A DNA stretch of 64,000 nucleotides, taken from assembly GCF_024763615.1 (NCBI RefSeq), contig NC_077222.1, forward strand, positions 2,542,001 to 2,606,000. Direction: 5' to 3'. This document shows, piece by piece, positions 1-11,849 of this stretch. The first letter of the stretch is position 1. Each line of letters starts with the position of its first letter. Under the pieces are notes generated by a model. That model saw only the letters and a list, made by a program, of their open reading frames with translations. It was not told where the DNA came from and did not search any database. The stretch is from Phlebotomus papatasi. Lineage: Eukaryota > Arthropoda > Insecta > Diptera > Psychodidae. Both the position numbers and the translations under genes were made by a program.

Positions 1-32
1 GACAGCTTTGGGAAAAATCAATTTTTTCTTAA

Positions 33-63
33 TTGATTCAAGTATTGATAATACTTGAATCAA
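33..63. repeat. Perfect 14-bp hairpin
   Basis: A perfect inverted repeat with 14-bp arms (33-46 and 50-63) and a 3-base loop, arm sequence TTGATTCAAGTATT. No coding sequence adjoins it. It may be a decayed foldback core or a chance AT-rich palindrome; no function is inferred. Confidence 0.6.
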
Positions 64-1964
64 CCGTCGGAAAACACCAATATTAAATTTTGAATGTTTA
101 AAGCTTCCTCCTGCAGTTTAATTGTTGTCTTTATAGAAATAAATCATAACATGAAACATTTTTTAAATTCCCGGAAGGGGCGTTGGCGTCGCATTTTCTA
201 ACCGTTAAATTTACAAACAAAGCCAGACGATAACTTCCCGTATATTCAATGTTAAAGGGCATCCCATGGAGCTGAATTTCCGTGAATATTCAATGTGAAG
301 ATCAAAGTGTTGGCGTTTTAACTTGGATGTTTTATAACACTGCCATCATTTTATATACCATAGTGATTATTTAAATGAGTATACTGATAATGTATTTAAG
401 TATTCTCCAAAAAAAAAATGCAAACGGTAACTTTCTTTTTCTTCACATTTTTCACGATTGCGGATATATTCACGATCATCGCATCAGTATTATTAATAAT
501 GGCTATATGGGCACAAAGAAAAGAGATGCCCCCTAAAAAAAACACAAGAGAGTGAATTTTTATGTATACATTTCCGAAAGCACTTGCAGTTTGTTGTTTT
601 TGCAAATTGACCCAATACTATCCCCAATAATTGAGATCTTCGATGTTTTTCTTGCTGTGGCTCTAAGCCAAGTGGGATACTCAATCATGATGGTGATGAA
701 GTCTGATGAGACTCATCTCTCACCTTCAGCAAAGCTGTGGAGAGTTTCTCGATGGGACTTTGGGATGATTTTCCATTCAATTCTAATGAGGCATAAACCT
801 CGCACAATGGTTTGAAAACTATGTTACAAAACCATTTCTTTGATTTGTAGAAGTTCTTCTTTTTTTTTTGCTACTTCTTTGTCATTTCTCTCTGGGTATT
901 GAGTTACTTCGCGTGTGTGAATTTTCAACTCCTTGTTTACATTATTAAGTATATATTTCGAAGTATTAGCGATCATCTGAGGCTGAGTTGGTTAGATATC
1001 TCCCTTGGTAGGGAAGATGATACCATATGATGTCTGAAAGAATATGATGCCACAGTCTGAGACTGTAGGTAGACGCATCTCATGAGAGATTAGGAGCTTC
1101 GTAGAGATATTTCCCATCACACAAATTTCATTGTGATCCAAAGTTGAAGAGAAAAAAAAAAGAGAGATAGAGAAGACCAGAAAAGGTGAAGTTGGTAATG
1201 ATGCAAAAATAAAATATAACTACAATTAAAATTGACTTCATTGTTTATCTTGGTGGCATATCCACATAATTTTCTGTTTTCTCACCATAGTGCTATATGC
1301 AATATGCGAAAAAATCTAGGGGGATTCACCGAGATATTCCACGGAATGCAAAGAGAGGAAAAATGAAGAGGAATAACTTTAGTATAACATTAAAACGCGA
1401 GTGAGAGACATGAATATGCTCAAACATTGCCCGGGAAGATACCTTTTTTCCCAACCTGCTGACATAATGATCTCATTGATTAAAAGATTTCAAGATTTCT
1501 TAACTTCACAGAGCAAAAGTTTTTACTTTGGCCCAATTCTTTACGAAGAGGCAACAGTATATTTTATATCGTCCAGAAAAATTATGATAATTGCTAAGTG
1601 AATTTCATATTATTCTTCGTGGTCTTCAAAAACATCACTGTTTTCTTTCTAAAATATTCTTTGTTGCTAAATAACGTACACAACGGTGGTATATTTCTTT
1701 CTACACTTGACAGACCTTTGGTGAATTCTTGTCTGCGGGATAAATGGGTTATGGTAGAAAAGAGCGGTATATGGGCATTAATAAAATTTTAATCATTTTT
1801 ATCTATTTTTGAGGGGCTACTCACTAGTATCTTTTAATAATGTTAGCGCTGTTAGCAATGCTAAGCGTTACTTTTTTTCATACAAAATACCAAATGATCC
1901 TAGGAAATATCGATTAAAGATCCAAAACCTATATCTATAACCGTTTGGTCATAAGGTTGTAACT
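64..1964. other. Intergenic, no gene recognised
   Basis: AT-rich sequence with only short open frames. The stretch 552-815 is the most coding-like (87 codons on +) and somewhat richer in GC than its surroundings, but its translation matches no family I know, it lacks splice context, and the opposite strand is also partly open. I do not call a gene. Confidence 0.5.
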
Positions 1965-2354
1965 GTGTTATCACACTTTCACATTAAAATTTTAATATGA
2001 TTCACATTAATTGTCGCTGGTGAGAGTTGAAATGTGTAATTTGTGTGTTTTGAATCATTTTATATTCAAAATTTGATCTATTTGTTGATAAAAAGGTAGA
2101 CTTGGCCCGCAAAATTTGATATAAATTGATTTATAGCATTAATGCGATTTTCTCTTTAATTTTTTAATGTGAAAAATATTTGTGTTTTAGGTAAATTTAA
2201 ACTCATTTTTGCAGGCCAAGTCCACTTCTTTATCAATAAATGGAAAAATCTCAAATATTAAGTGACTCAAAGACACAAATAACACATTTGGACGCTCACA
2301 AGCGACAATTAATGTGAATCACATTAAAATTTTAATGTGCAAGTGTGACAACGC
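1965..2354. mobile_element. Foldback MITE, family A copy 1
   Basis: An approximately 390-bp element made of two long inverted arms. Both arms start with a G(T/C)GTTATCACAC-type end followed by CACATTAAAATTTTAATGTG and GATTCACATTAATTGTC. The inner arms carry AAGTGGACTTGG/AGGTAGACTTGG blocks around a short centre. A second copy in the opposite orientation lies at 53624-54025. There is no coding capacity, so it would need a transposase supplied in trans. Target duplications are not clear, so the superfamily is unassigned. Confidence 0.75.
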
Positions 2355-2487
2355 CGGAACAACACAATGAGGAAAAAACGGAAGAGCAAATAAGTATTGA
2401 AACGATTTTTTTAAAAGAAAGAATGCATAATATTAAAAGTATTAATGTCATCGAACTTTTGAATTCATATTGGGGACTTACGAAATA

Positions 2488-2784
2488 CAGTAGAGTCTTC
2501 TAAATTCGAACGCTCGGGGGGTATTTTTGACATTTCTTACCTCAAAAATTCGAACGATTTTTTCAAAATTAACGAAATTTATGTGAAATTAATTTGTACT
2601 TTGAATCAAATTCCTGTACTTTCTCACGAGGCTCACAAGTCTTATAGTGGTAACATACTTCCTTTCCATTTTTTACGTATGTAAATATTCAGGAAGAAGC
2701 ACATAAATATGATTTTCATTCATTTAAATTTGAATTCAAACGCCGCCGTTCGAATTTGAGGGATTCAGATTGAAGAGACACTAC
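2488..2784. mobile_element. Degenerate CAGTAGA-type TIR element
   Basis: Starts TA|CAGTAGAGTCTTCTAAATTC and ends with a diverged inverted match (TTGAAGAGACACTA). Its interior has GAATTTGAGG/TTCGAACG blocks. The start resembles the better preserved elements at 23248-24092 and 62983 onward (CAGTAGACTCTC). A TA flank plus a CAGT start is typical of pogo/Tigger-like and Tc1-mariner MITEs. The right end is approximate. Confidence 0.4.
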
Positions 2785-2807
2785 TTTACTCGTAAATTGC
2801 ATAACCT

Positions 2808-3110
2808 ACAAAAAATCTTGTAAAAGTTTCTACTTTTCACAAAAATTGTTTGTAACATGATCACTTGACAGGCGTTTTTTGTTCGTTCTAAAACATTTGT
2901 TTGTAAATGTTCCTTGACACAAAGAAAAATGTTCGTAGAATTTTATCATTTGTTCATAAAGTTTTGCGAGACAAACATAAATGTACGAACAAATGTTTGC
3001 AAAATATTCACAAAGGAAATAAAAAGTATTCATCAAGTGATCATGTTACGAACAAAGTTTGTAAAAGGAGTACAAACTTTTATGAATTTTTAAGTTTTTT
3101 TTTTCTAAGG
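2808..3110. mobile_element. TTTGTTCGT foldback element, copy 1
   Basis: Inverted arms of about 130 bp built from TTTGTAAAA, ACGAACAAA and GATCACTTGA words; the left arm TAACATGATCACTTGA pairs with the right arm TCAAGTGATCATGTTA. The family recurs at 19997-20420, 44745-45299 (split), 55134-55497 and 55796-55916. The better copies end in CACAGAAAAAAA. Open frames here are by-products of the repeat. Confidence 0.6.
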
Positions 3111-3183
3111 AGGAACTCATTCCTCCTAGAACATAAGAGATTCTTTATGAATGTATAGTTGTTAATCAGGATTACTAGTTAAC

Positions 3184-3341
3184 CGGGGATCTCAGTGGCA
3201 CAATAGGCAAGACCGCTGGGTCTTACATGGATGAGATGTCTAACTCGACTCTCAGACTTGTGAGTTCGAGTTCCGCCCGATACATACAACTGAATTTTTC
3301 GAAAAAGGTGTTTTAACATGCGGAATAAAACATAATAAAAA
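3184..3341 (+). mobile_element. tRNA-like SINE (candidate)
   Basis: Contains a perfect-looking RNA polymerase III A box (TGGCACAATAGG, about 3195-3206) and a B box (GAGTTCGAGTTCC, about 3265-3277), followed by non-tRNA sequence and an A-rich AATAAAACATAATAAAAA tail. The spacing between the boxes and the lack of a clean cloverleaf argue against a working tRNA gene. The target-site duplication was not resolved, so the 3' boundary is uncertain. Confidence 0.5.
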
Positions 3342-3802
3342 TGCACATGAATGTTTCATTGGAGTACCACTTGGTTCCACCGTTAAAATAACTAAGAAAA
3401 CACAGTTTAGTCACATTAGTTACGCGTTTATTAGCTGTAGACTCCAACAATTTTTAGACCTAAGGCTTAGCCATATAAATTTCTCTAATTTATATCAGGC
3501 AAATTTTTGGGAAATTTTTTGACTTAACATCAGATACCTACTAAAATTCCCTGTTATTTATAATTTAATATTCGTAAACTGAGTTAGAGGTTAAGTCGAG
3601 AAACTGCTTAGTAGAAAATTAATGAAAATGTAATTTATTTCTTATTTTGATTAAAATTATGCAAAGCCATTTCTCGTTTCTTAACGAGCGATATTTCAGT
3701 AAAGATTTTGGGATTAGGGATCATTGAGCTAACATAATGTAGATTTTGAAAAATTTCTTTTCTTTGGAATTTGAAGATTTCCAGAAACTGAAGATTCTTT
3801 AA

Positions 3803-4613
3803 CCTTTTAAGGATGATTGGAACACCGGTGTCCCATAAAGAAAATAGTTTTTCCTGCCTACCTAAAGTTATTTTTTCATGTTTGTACGTAATTACATAGT
3901 AAAAGATTGAAATAATCTAGGATATTTTTTTGCAAGTCTCCAGATATTTGTTATATAGTAAATATTTAAGAACAAAGATGACGAATTTTTAAATTCTAAT
4001 ATTGAAAATTGATTTTAATAATTTTTATAATTCCAATTTTTTTTTAAGCGAAACCGTTTTGAAAAAAAAAGAACCTACGACGCTCATACGTAATACTTTT
4101 CATTGAAGTAAAAATTATCATACATTAAAAATTTTTGGGCACTCAATGGGTCAAGTGGTCTCAGTGGATGCAAGTGTCCCGGGTTCGAATCTTCTTTAGG
4201 TCACCAGGAATTTTTCTGGCGCCCCGATGTACTTTTTCTGGTACTTTTCGCTTTTTCTGCTGTATACAGGTTTTTCTTCACTGCACTTGATTCCACAGGC
4301 ATGGGATTGACAACCTCATCCCGTGCAAGAAAAAATAATAATGCATATCTAGAAATCCCCTTGCGGGAAGGCCTTGTTCCTTCATGGAATGTTGTGCCAG
4401 CATTATTATTGGTATAATTAAAAATTATTAAAATTGAAAAATTATTTAAATTTTTGGGTTGTTTTTGTCCCGATCGCTCATAGAGATAAAAAATACATCA
4501 AATCAGGGTCTGTTGAATTTTCCAAAGTCAGATCGCGTTTCATTGATTTTGTTTATCGGTTAAATTTTTATTGTTGATTTTTGGTCCGTAAAAAGTGTCT
4601 CGTCTTTAAAGGG
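3803..4613. mobile_element. TTAA-flanked MITE, copy 1 (split by a SINE)
   Basis: Flanked by TTAA on both sides (3799-3802 and 4614-4617). The ends read CCTTTTAAGG.. and ..CTTTAAAGGG, an inverted pair. The body matches 6896-7407 over its whole length except for a ~290-bp SINE at 4133-4416. TTAA duplications with CCC-type ends are the hallmark of the piggyBac superfamily, so this is probably a non-autonomous piggyBac-like MITE. No transposase is present. Confidence 0.75.
4133..4416 (+). mobile_element. SINE inserted in the TTAA MITE
   Basis: Begins with a tRNA-like head: an A-box-like GGTCTCAGTGG and a B box GGGTTCGAATC (about 4180-4190). It continues with a unique body and ends in CATGGAATGTTGTGCCAGC followed by ATTATTATT, the LINE-like tail seen in many insect SINEs. 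A candidate 9-bp target-site duplication ATTAAAAAT flanks it (4124-4132 and 4417-4425). The uninterrupted MITE copy at 6896-7407 acts as the empty site, which independently supports the boundaries. Confidence 0.75.
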
Positions 4614-4617
4614 TTAA

Positions 4618-5983
4618 CATGGGTTTTACACTGCAGTTTAAACTTCGTTCTCAAAGATCTTCAAATTCTATACCCTTTTTCAACTATCCTATGTCAAAAT
4701 TTCTTTAAGAATCCCTTCTGTCTGTAATATATCTTAATATTAATATCCTAACTGTCCTACCTCTATGAAATCTTAAAAAAGCCTGGTTTTTAGCGTCTAC
4801 TCGAATTAAAAAAAGTGATTCTTCAACACCGCAATAATAAGCTATTTTATTGAATAAAATTGGTAAGCAAACATCATTTGACACATAAAATCAACATAAA
4901 AGTAGTTCATAATGAATAATGCTGAAAATTTTAAACAGTAATTACAAAAAAATAACCAATTTATGCAGCAAGAAATGACTAAGTTATTAGCCCCTTGTCC
5001 ACATGTGTCTTCTTTCTACTTTCTGCTTAATTTGATTTTCGTGTAATTTCAATTTAATAAATGGCCAATAAAGAAAATCTCAATATAAATAAAGCTTTAA
5101 TATTGGTGTGTTTTATCGAGTGAAAAATAGGCATACATCAAATATAATTGAAGCACTCTAGTCTCAACTTTTGTCCTGTACTTAGCATTCCCTTGCAAAT
5201 TGTTTTCAAGAGCTTATTTGGAGGCAATTGAAGAACTTAAACACGTTGATTGATTGCTGGTTATTGGTTTATAGAGTCATTTAGACTATTAATGGGATTT
5301 TTCGAAAAACACTGTGTTTTTTCAGAGGGTTTTTCTAAACTATGGTGCTCAGCATAATGCGAATGCATAAATTATTAAGATATCTTTTGAAGTGAAAATT
5401 CAACCAAAATGATATTTGTAGCTTTCGGCAAACTTTCGATTTTCTGCCCGACTAGTGTGTCAAATTGAATTATGATAGAAGATTTATTATTTTTTTCTTA
5501 ATATATCCCACCAAACTTTTGCTGATGATGTGATTTCGATAGTGAATACAGAGAAATTTCTGAATTTTGCTATAGACTAGTACTTTTACTCAAGGATTAA
5601 ATCCCACACATCCCACAAAAATTTCACTTTAATCAATTTTAATTTTCCAAAAGCTCTTTCAACTGCTGTACCTTCTCTCATAACAGCTTGGTGCAGTAGA
5701 ATCCACAAGAGATATAAAATAATCCATTTGATATCCATGATTCCTGATTTATTCCACTATCTTGAGAATCCTATTTTTGCGAATGAAATTCTTCTCACAA
5801 ATTCAACTCAAGTCCATTTGGCTTAGATATTGCACACACATTCTCTTCAAGAATTTTCTTTTTTTTTTAAGTAATCACATATTACACATATTTTTTTCAA
5901 TTTTTTCTACCATTCACTTTCAACATTTTCTATTTTGCACAATTTTCTTAATTAACTTTCCGCATTTTTTCCAGAATTTTCAG
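4618..5983. other. Intergenic, no gene recognised
   Basis: AT-rich sequence without a supportable open reading frame, RNA gene or clear repeat partner inside the window. The open frame at 5762-6016 is Phe/Ile-rich low-complexity translation of pyrimidine tracts and is not credited. Confidence 0.5.
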
Positions 5984-6190
5984 CAAACATCATTAGATTC
6001 ACAAAAAAAGAATTGAGGATTTTCGTGAGAAGAAGTGCTGAGATCTTTGAACTAAGAAGAAATCCCGCGGACTGAAGGTGCGTGTTGAACGTTTGAAAGA
6101 TGAACAGCAACTGAAAGTAACAGAACTCGACCATCAACAACGTTGCTCGCGAATTCAAAACCGTGGTAAAGCTGCCAGAGCCAAATACAG
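5984..6190 (+). pseudogene. Exon-like fragment with a frameshift, unidentified
   Basis: Bounded by a good 3' splice site (AATTTTCAG, ending 5983) and a 5' splice site (ACAG|GTACTT at 6191). One frame is open from 5986 to the TGA at 6073-6075, including FTKKELRIFVRRSAEIFELR. The other frame carries on from about 6072 with VRVERLKDEQQLKVTELD and then RIQNRGKAARAKYR. Both halves are charged, helix-forming and more coding-like than their surroundings, as if one base were missing at about 6072. No neighbouring exon is recognisable, so I read it as a decayed exon of an unknown coiled-coil protein. A chance open frame is the alternative. Confidence 0.35.
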
Positions 6191-6895
6191 GTACTTGTTG
6201 CTCCATTCTTTCCTCCACTCCTCCTTTTCTTTTCTTTCTCTCTATGTACATAATCTATTCAATATTCTCATATTCCCATATCCAACAATTTTTCATCTTT
6301 CAGCTCATTTTAACTAAACACTAACTTTATCTATTAGGTTTATAACTTGAATTTGTTGTTATGTATAGTTCAATTTTAAAAAGATATAGGTGATTTTTTT
6401 TAGTAAACTCTAGAGATATCTAATAATTATTCAATTGAGAATCTTTAAGAAAAGGCCATAATTAGGCTATTAATAATTTGATTTAAGAATAGGGGAACCT
6501 GGCTGAGGAAAATTGTGAAAATACGAGTATTCTTTTACTAGAGAGCTCTCTAAATTAACACATTCCTGTAAAATACTAAAGGATCTTCAATCTTCTCGAA
6601 GATCGTTTTCCTCTATCACATATGGAAATGTGCTTTTTGTGTCCTTTTCAAGAAGTTAAATTTGTATATTAACGGAACTGAGATCATCTTTAGTAAAAGT
6701 TTTGTAAAGCTTAAGTAAACACTATCATGTGAAGTGAACTCTTATATGCTGTAGCTGTTTTACATGATACTTTTCCTGAAAGCTTTGCGAAAAACTTGCA
6801 AAAGACGATTTAAAAGCTATGAATTTCTCATGTGAAAAACTCACACATCTTAGAATTCACCCCCACGATAAACGTTACATGCGGTAATTTTTTAA
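6191..6895. other. Intergenic, no gene recognised
   Basis: Pyrimidine-rich and then AT-rich sequence; nothing supportable was seen on either strand. Confidence 0.5.
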
Positions 6896-7407
6896 CCCTT
6901 TAAGGACGATTGGAACACCGGTGTCCCATAAAGAAAATAATTTTTCCTGACTAAAGGTTTTTTCTTATGTTTGTATACGTAATTGCAAAGGAGAAGGTTG
7001 AAGAAATCTAGGATATTTTTTTGCAAGTCTCTAGCTATTTGCTAAATAGTAAATTTTTAAGCTTAAAAATGGCGAATTTTTAAATTGTCATAATGAAAAT
7101 TAATTTTAATTATTTTTTATACTTCCAATTTTTTTTATGCGAAACCGTTTTGGAAAAAGAAACTACAATACTCAAACATAATATTTTTCATTAAAGTGAA
7201 AATTATCATTCATTGGTATTTTCAGAAAAATTACTTAAATTTTTGGGCTATTTTTGTTCCTATCGCTCATAGATGTAAAAAATACACCGAATCAGACTCT
7301 GCTGGATTTTCCAAGGCTAGATGTAAGACCTTTAACTGATTGTGTATTATCGGTTTCATTTTTATTGCTGATTTTCGGTCCGCGAAAACTGTCTCGTCGT
7401 TAAAGGG
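6896..7407. mobile_element. TTAA-flanked MITE, copy 2 (uninterrupted)
   Basis: A 512-bp element with TTAA on each side (6892-6895, 7408-7411) and ends CCCTTTAAGGACGA / TCGTCGTTAAAGGG. It is colinear with 3803-4613 but lacks the SINE. It is probably a piggyBac-like non-autonomous element (inference from target site and ends). Its right flank lies 4 bp before the TA flank of the next MITE (7416). Confidence 0.8.
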
Positions 7408-7415
7408 TTAAAGTA

Positions 7416-7633
7416 GGGGAAAGTACTCTCCCTTCGAACGTTTATGCCTTCGAATAATATGAATTTTCGTTTCGTTTTCCTAAAAGACTTACACATTTCT
7501 ATTAAATATTAGTTGGCTTATAAATTGTTGATAAGTCCATGATAATTTAGTGTAAATCTCTTACGAAAAATAAAAGAAATTTGTTCGAAAATTGTTCGAA
7601 GGCATGAACGTGCGAAGGGAGAGCACTTTCCCC
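7416..7633. mobile_element. GGGGAA-end MITE, family B copy 1
   Basis: A 218-bp element flanked by TA on both sides. The inverted ends begin GGGGAAAGTACTCTCCCTTC and continue with GAACGTTxATGCCTTCGAA. A second copy with the same ends and centre is at 52983-53195. There is no coding capacity. TA flanks suggest Tc1/mariner-type mobilisation. Confidence 0.8.
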
Positions 7634-7635
7634 TA

Positions 7636-8980
7636 CTGCTTGAAACCAAAAATAAAGCAGTATAAAAAATCCGCTTATTTAGAATTTATTACCTAACTGG
7701 TGCTTGAACAGTGAGAGATATGAATAACCGGTCTTAGGCGACCCTAATATAAAACATTTCGTTCATACACATCTTTGATCGAAAAATTTTCGTCATAAGA
7801 TTTTCGAAAATCAAAGTTTAACCATTCTGAAGAGCTAATTTTTCAAAAGATTTGCTTAAATCTGGATTTTTTGGAAAGGTCTCGAAATTTTCAATCCGTC
7901 TGCATTGGTTTTAATCGGTAATGAATCGGTAGAGTGCTTATAATTGATTTATTTTTTAATATTTTATTTTTATTTGCCTGAAAGTTTATTGCCGGACTAG
8001 AGGTTAAACGCTACTTAATATCGACTTTCGGTCATCGGTGTTCTCCCTTATAAGTTAATATTAACCGCTATTAACAAAATTTTTTTTGGGTTTATTTCGA
8101 ACACGAAAACTTTGGATATGTTTTAGAGGTAGCCTAAATGAATATTTCGAAAAAGTTTCCAACACAATATTTTTGAAGGTTAAATGTATAAGTATACTTC
8201 AGAATTAGTTCAGAACTTAATTAAATAGAATTAAATTAAAGATGTTTATTTTTTAAAACCACATTTTCGAAAAGAATCCAATTTATTAACAATTGTCAAT
8301 TTTGCGGTGATTTTAGTGTAATTTACAAAACAGTTTAAATAGATAGTTAATCGCCATGGACGCAAAATTTATGGTAAAAATATAATTCATGAAGATCCCT
8401 ATATCGTGAGTTCGAGAACTCAGTAAATCTGGGACGCTTTGTGATCTCTTTTAAGTACTATGAGTAAACATAATTTAATAGAAAATTTATTCTCCTACAA
8501 TTTTGTCGTAGACCATTTTTCCTATCTTTAAGAGAAATTTGCTTTTTTCTTAACACACTCTTTTATCACAAAAGAGATTAAATTTATGCTTGTCATATTT
8601 TGCCCCAGATTTGCTTCAATCGCAACTAGAGCTTACAAAATTCGAAGATCGGATTCAAAAGGAAAAAAAGGAGAAGTCATTATCACTTTTCGGTTAATCC
8701 GCGTGGTAGTGGAAGTACTTCCTGTTCGAATTTCGAACTCTTTCGGGTGTTAGTTTTCACTTTGTTATAAGGTAAAACAAGTCAAACACGATCATAATAT
8801 TTTTGTCTATTACAAATTCCCTTAGTTATCACGGAGTAATTCTTTTAGCAACTTCTGAATGTGATATTTCACAAGTTTCCCTAATCTCGTATGAAAATTC
8901 GAAATTGAGTTTTAAGTCTTCGAGAATCAATGACATTTTTGTGGAAGTAAAGTTCCATTTACTTTTTAGACAAGATAATA
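7636..8980. other. Intergenic, no gene recognised
   Basis: AT-rich. Stretches such as AATCGGTAATGAATCGGTAG near 7914 recall the AACCGGTT-type repeats in OPLAH intron 2 but are too diverged to delimit. No gene was seen. Confidence 0.45.
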
Positions 8981-9195
8981 GGGGAAAGCGCGCTACTTTC
9001 GGACGACTCAAGTTTCGGACAATTCAATTTTTTCTCTATGTTCCTTATGGATTGCACCCATAGCTCTTTTCTGAAAATTTGAGACCTGGGACTAGCTATT
9101 AAAATATAATATTATAATGGGCCAAACTCATTTATAACACATTAAAAAAAGTGATGTGCGAAGAATACAGCGTTCGAAGGTAGAGCGCTTTCCCC
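8981..9195. mobile_element. GGGGAA-end MITE, family C copy 1
   Basis: A 215-bp TA-flanked element with inverted ends GGGGAAAGCGCGCTAC / TAGAGCGCTTTCCCC. The interior (GACTAGCTATTAAAATATAA and neighbours) is shared with 51475-51691. Open frames crossing it are not genes. Confidence 0.8.
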
Positions 9196-9197
9196 TA

Positions 9198-11571
9198 CTG
9201 AAGAATCAAACTTTAGCTGTAAATAAGAAGATTGCCTTACTTTATTGCAATATCAATCTTGGAAAAGCAATTCGTGATCGTATATTTTTAATAGTTTTAT
9301 GATCTATTAAGTTACAAAAACCTCAATAAACCACATAAAATTTTATTTGTGATCATAAATAATAATTTTATAATGTAATATGAAATCAACGAGAGTCGGC
9401 TCTTTTGAATTATATTACTAAAACTAAGAAGAAATTAAATAAAAATTATTTTGATTTTATACAAATTTGCAATTGATTCTTCTATATTTGTTTAGCTAAT
9501 AATTTGGCAAATTATTATTTTAAAATATATTTATACTACTACTAAGTTACTTGTTATTAATGTGCGTTTTTTTTTATAGAGATTCACACGTTTATAAAAA
9601 AGAACGTTTGCGATATTCAAGCTGCATTTTGGACATTTAGGAAAATTCCTGTAATTAATTTTTCTCACAAAAATATCGAGAAGTTTTCAACTATTTTACT
9701 TCAATCCTTTTAAACAGTTTACATAATTAAAAAAGATAAAAATTTCAGAATTCTGTATTACATATCTCCTCATTATACTATTCCAAATATGCAATAAAAA
9801 ATTTTTCTCTGTAGCCACTAATGCAGGCGCACAATACGCCGAAAGCTTTGGAGAACTGAGGAGTTTCACTTTGAATTGATACCTTCTCACTGACGCTTCC
9901 GGAAAGGACATTGGTGTCCTGCGTTCATCTTGTAGATAAGAAGTTCTATTTTCTGAGTAAGTTTACAAAACGTAAAGCTGCGGAAAATTCGGGTAATGAA
10001 TTGGGAACAATCTCGCGGCGAAAATAGGAACAGACGCAGCGAGAATGGGAACAGTATCATACAATTTGAGGAAATTTTGTTGTTCAAGATTCCCAATTTA
10101 AGCATTCAACTTACTTTGAACTTTTTCAAAATAAACAAAAATCTTGTAAATGTAAAAAGAACTAATGTTACGTTACCTATTAATTTTTCCACTTTAAATA
10201 TAGTTTTTATTAAGTTTTTCTATATTCTATTTTGAAAGAGAATTCCAAAATTTTTATTTTATTTTAAAAAATGGCTTTTGTTTCACTTTCTAGCTCTTTC
10301 ACTTACTTCCAATAAGTTAATGAGCTGTAAGATCACTTCCTACCATAATATTTATCTCCCCCTTGACTATATATAAACATTGACCTCTTATTCAAAGATT
10401 TATTTGAAAATTCTCACTCACAAATCTATATTTATTTCTTTGATTGCATTTTATTTCAGAGAAATTTAAAAGAGATATCATTAGGATAAGTGGAAATATT
10501 TAAATAAAATAAAATATCAAAGCAAAATAGCAAATATTGAGTCATTATGTTGCAAAGAAAATAATTTTAAGAATGTAAATTAAATTTGAGTATTTTAATT
10601 GAAATTAATACTACGTTTATTAGAAAAATTCCGTCAGTGAATTTTTCAGATTTTCACAAAACTATCTACCACTTTCATTGAATGAATAATCACTCTGCAA
10701 CATATTAAACGTTTCTTTTAATGTTAACGATGAATAAGATGCTGGAGTAACTAGTTTGACTTCCCTTTCTTAATTTCCAATTTGCCGTTTTACCAGTTTA
10801 TCATCAAGTTCACCAACTTAGACACATTTATTTACCGATATATAGTAGATGTCTTCTTTTAGGATTTATCATCGAGCTATTTGCAATGCACGAATCCATC
10901 TTCTGTGGCCAAATATCTCGTTTAACGGTAGACCCAGAGAAATTTGAGATTTTTAAGTCACTTGCGCAAAGAAACGCGCCATGGTAATTTTTTTCCTTCA
11001 AAAAATATTTGGTACAGTGTGTGAATATTTGAAATGAATTGATATGTGATTAGTTTTTGCATTAGTTCATCACGCAGTGTGAAAAGAAATGAAGCGCATC
11101 GTTATTCAACAGTATGTCACAGATCAGTTGTATTAGGTGAGATTCTTATTGATCTCATATATTGCAGTTCTCAAAAGATTTATTGTCCGCAGATCGGGCT
11201 TAAACTCTGCTAAAGTGTCCCTTACAACTGCCTAATTGACACTTAGATCTAATTCTTTTTTCGTTTGGTGGGTCTTTGATAAGCACTTTCCTAAGATCTT
11301 GTTCAAAAATTTGCAACAGGTGGCGGTAATATCGTTTTTTGACAGAATTTCTCTCCGAAACCTGATATGGAGATTTTTTTAGACATTAAGGGACCAAGTT
11401 TACGAATATAAGATATAATATCTCAGGTTCTAATTGAAAGAATTTTATTATTCTGACCAAAAATGAAAGGTCTTGAAAAACACTAAATATTTTTTTTAGA
11501 GCAAAGAGAAGTTACATAATAACATGAAATGTTCATAAGTTAAAAATGTTTTTTCTTTTAATAAAAAAATA
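9198..11571. other. Intergenic, no gene recognised
   Basis: About 2.4 kb of AT-rich sequence. A TATATAAA run near 10371 looks promoter-like but no coding exon follows it. A TAGGTGAGATTCTTA word at about 11134 matches the terminal repeat of the element at 38165-39948, without a partner end nearby. Confidence 0.45.
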
Positions 11572-11705
11572 GGGGAAATCTTTCAGATCTCGCATATACT
11601 CCGCCTTCAGACACTTCATATATTTCCCGTATTCTTTTAATGAATCTGACCTAATTTATTCAAGAAATTGAGACTTAGGACTAGCTTTTAAAGCAGTTTA
11701 CGGAA
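11572..11705. mobile_element. Partial GGGGAA-end element
   Basis: Begins TA|GGGGAAATC and shares ACTTCATATxTTTxCCGTATTC, AATGAATCTGACCTAATTT and GACTAGCT blocks with the intact element at 53220-53360. The matching right end is missing, so this is a truncated copy. Confidence 0.5.
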
Positions 11706-11849
11706 TCTTTGTTTTTTTCATTTTATCTTTCCCAGTTTGTCTTTGGAATCCTTGTCTTCGGTAATCTTTGTGTTTTGGAAATCGTATCTTTCATATATTT
11801 TACACAAGTATATTTTATAAAATAAAATAATGAAAATACATCGGTGTTT

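Noticed and set aside
552..815. 87-codon plus-strand frame
   Set aside because: No family resemblance and the opposite strand is also open; not enough to call a gene.
3184..3290. Functional tRNA gene
   Set aside because: A and B boxes are present, but the sequence does not fold into a proper cloverleaf by eye and is followed by a SINE-like tail.
10365..10440. Promoter at TATATAAA near 10371
   Set aside because: No coding exon or transcript-like structure follows; the sequence is AT-rich enough for chance occurrence.
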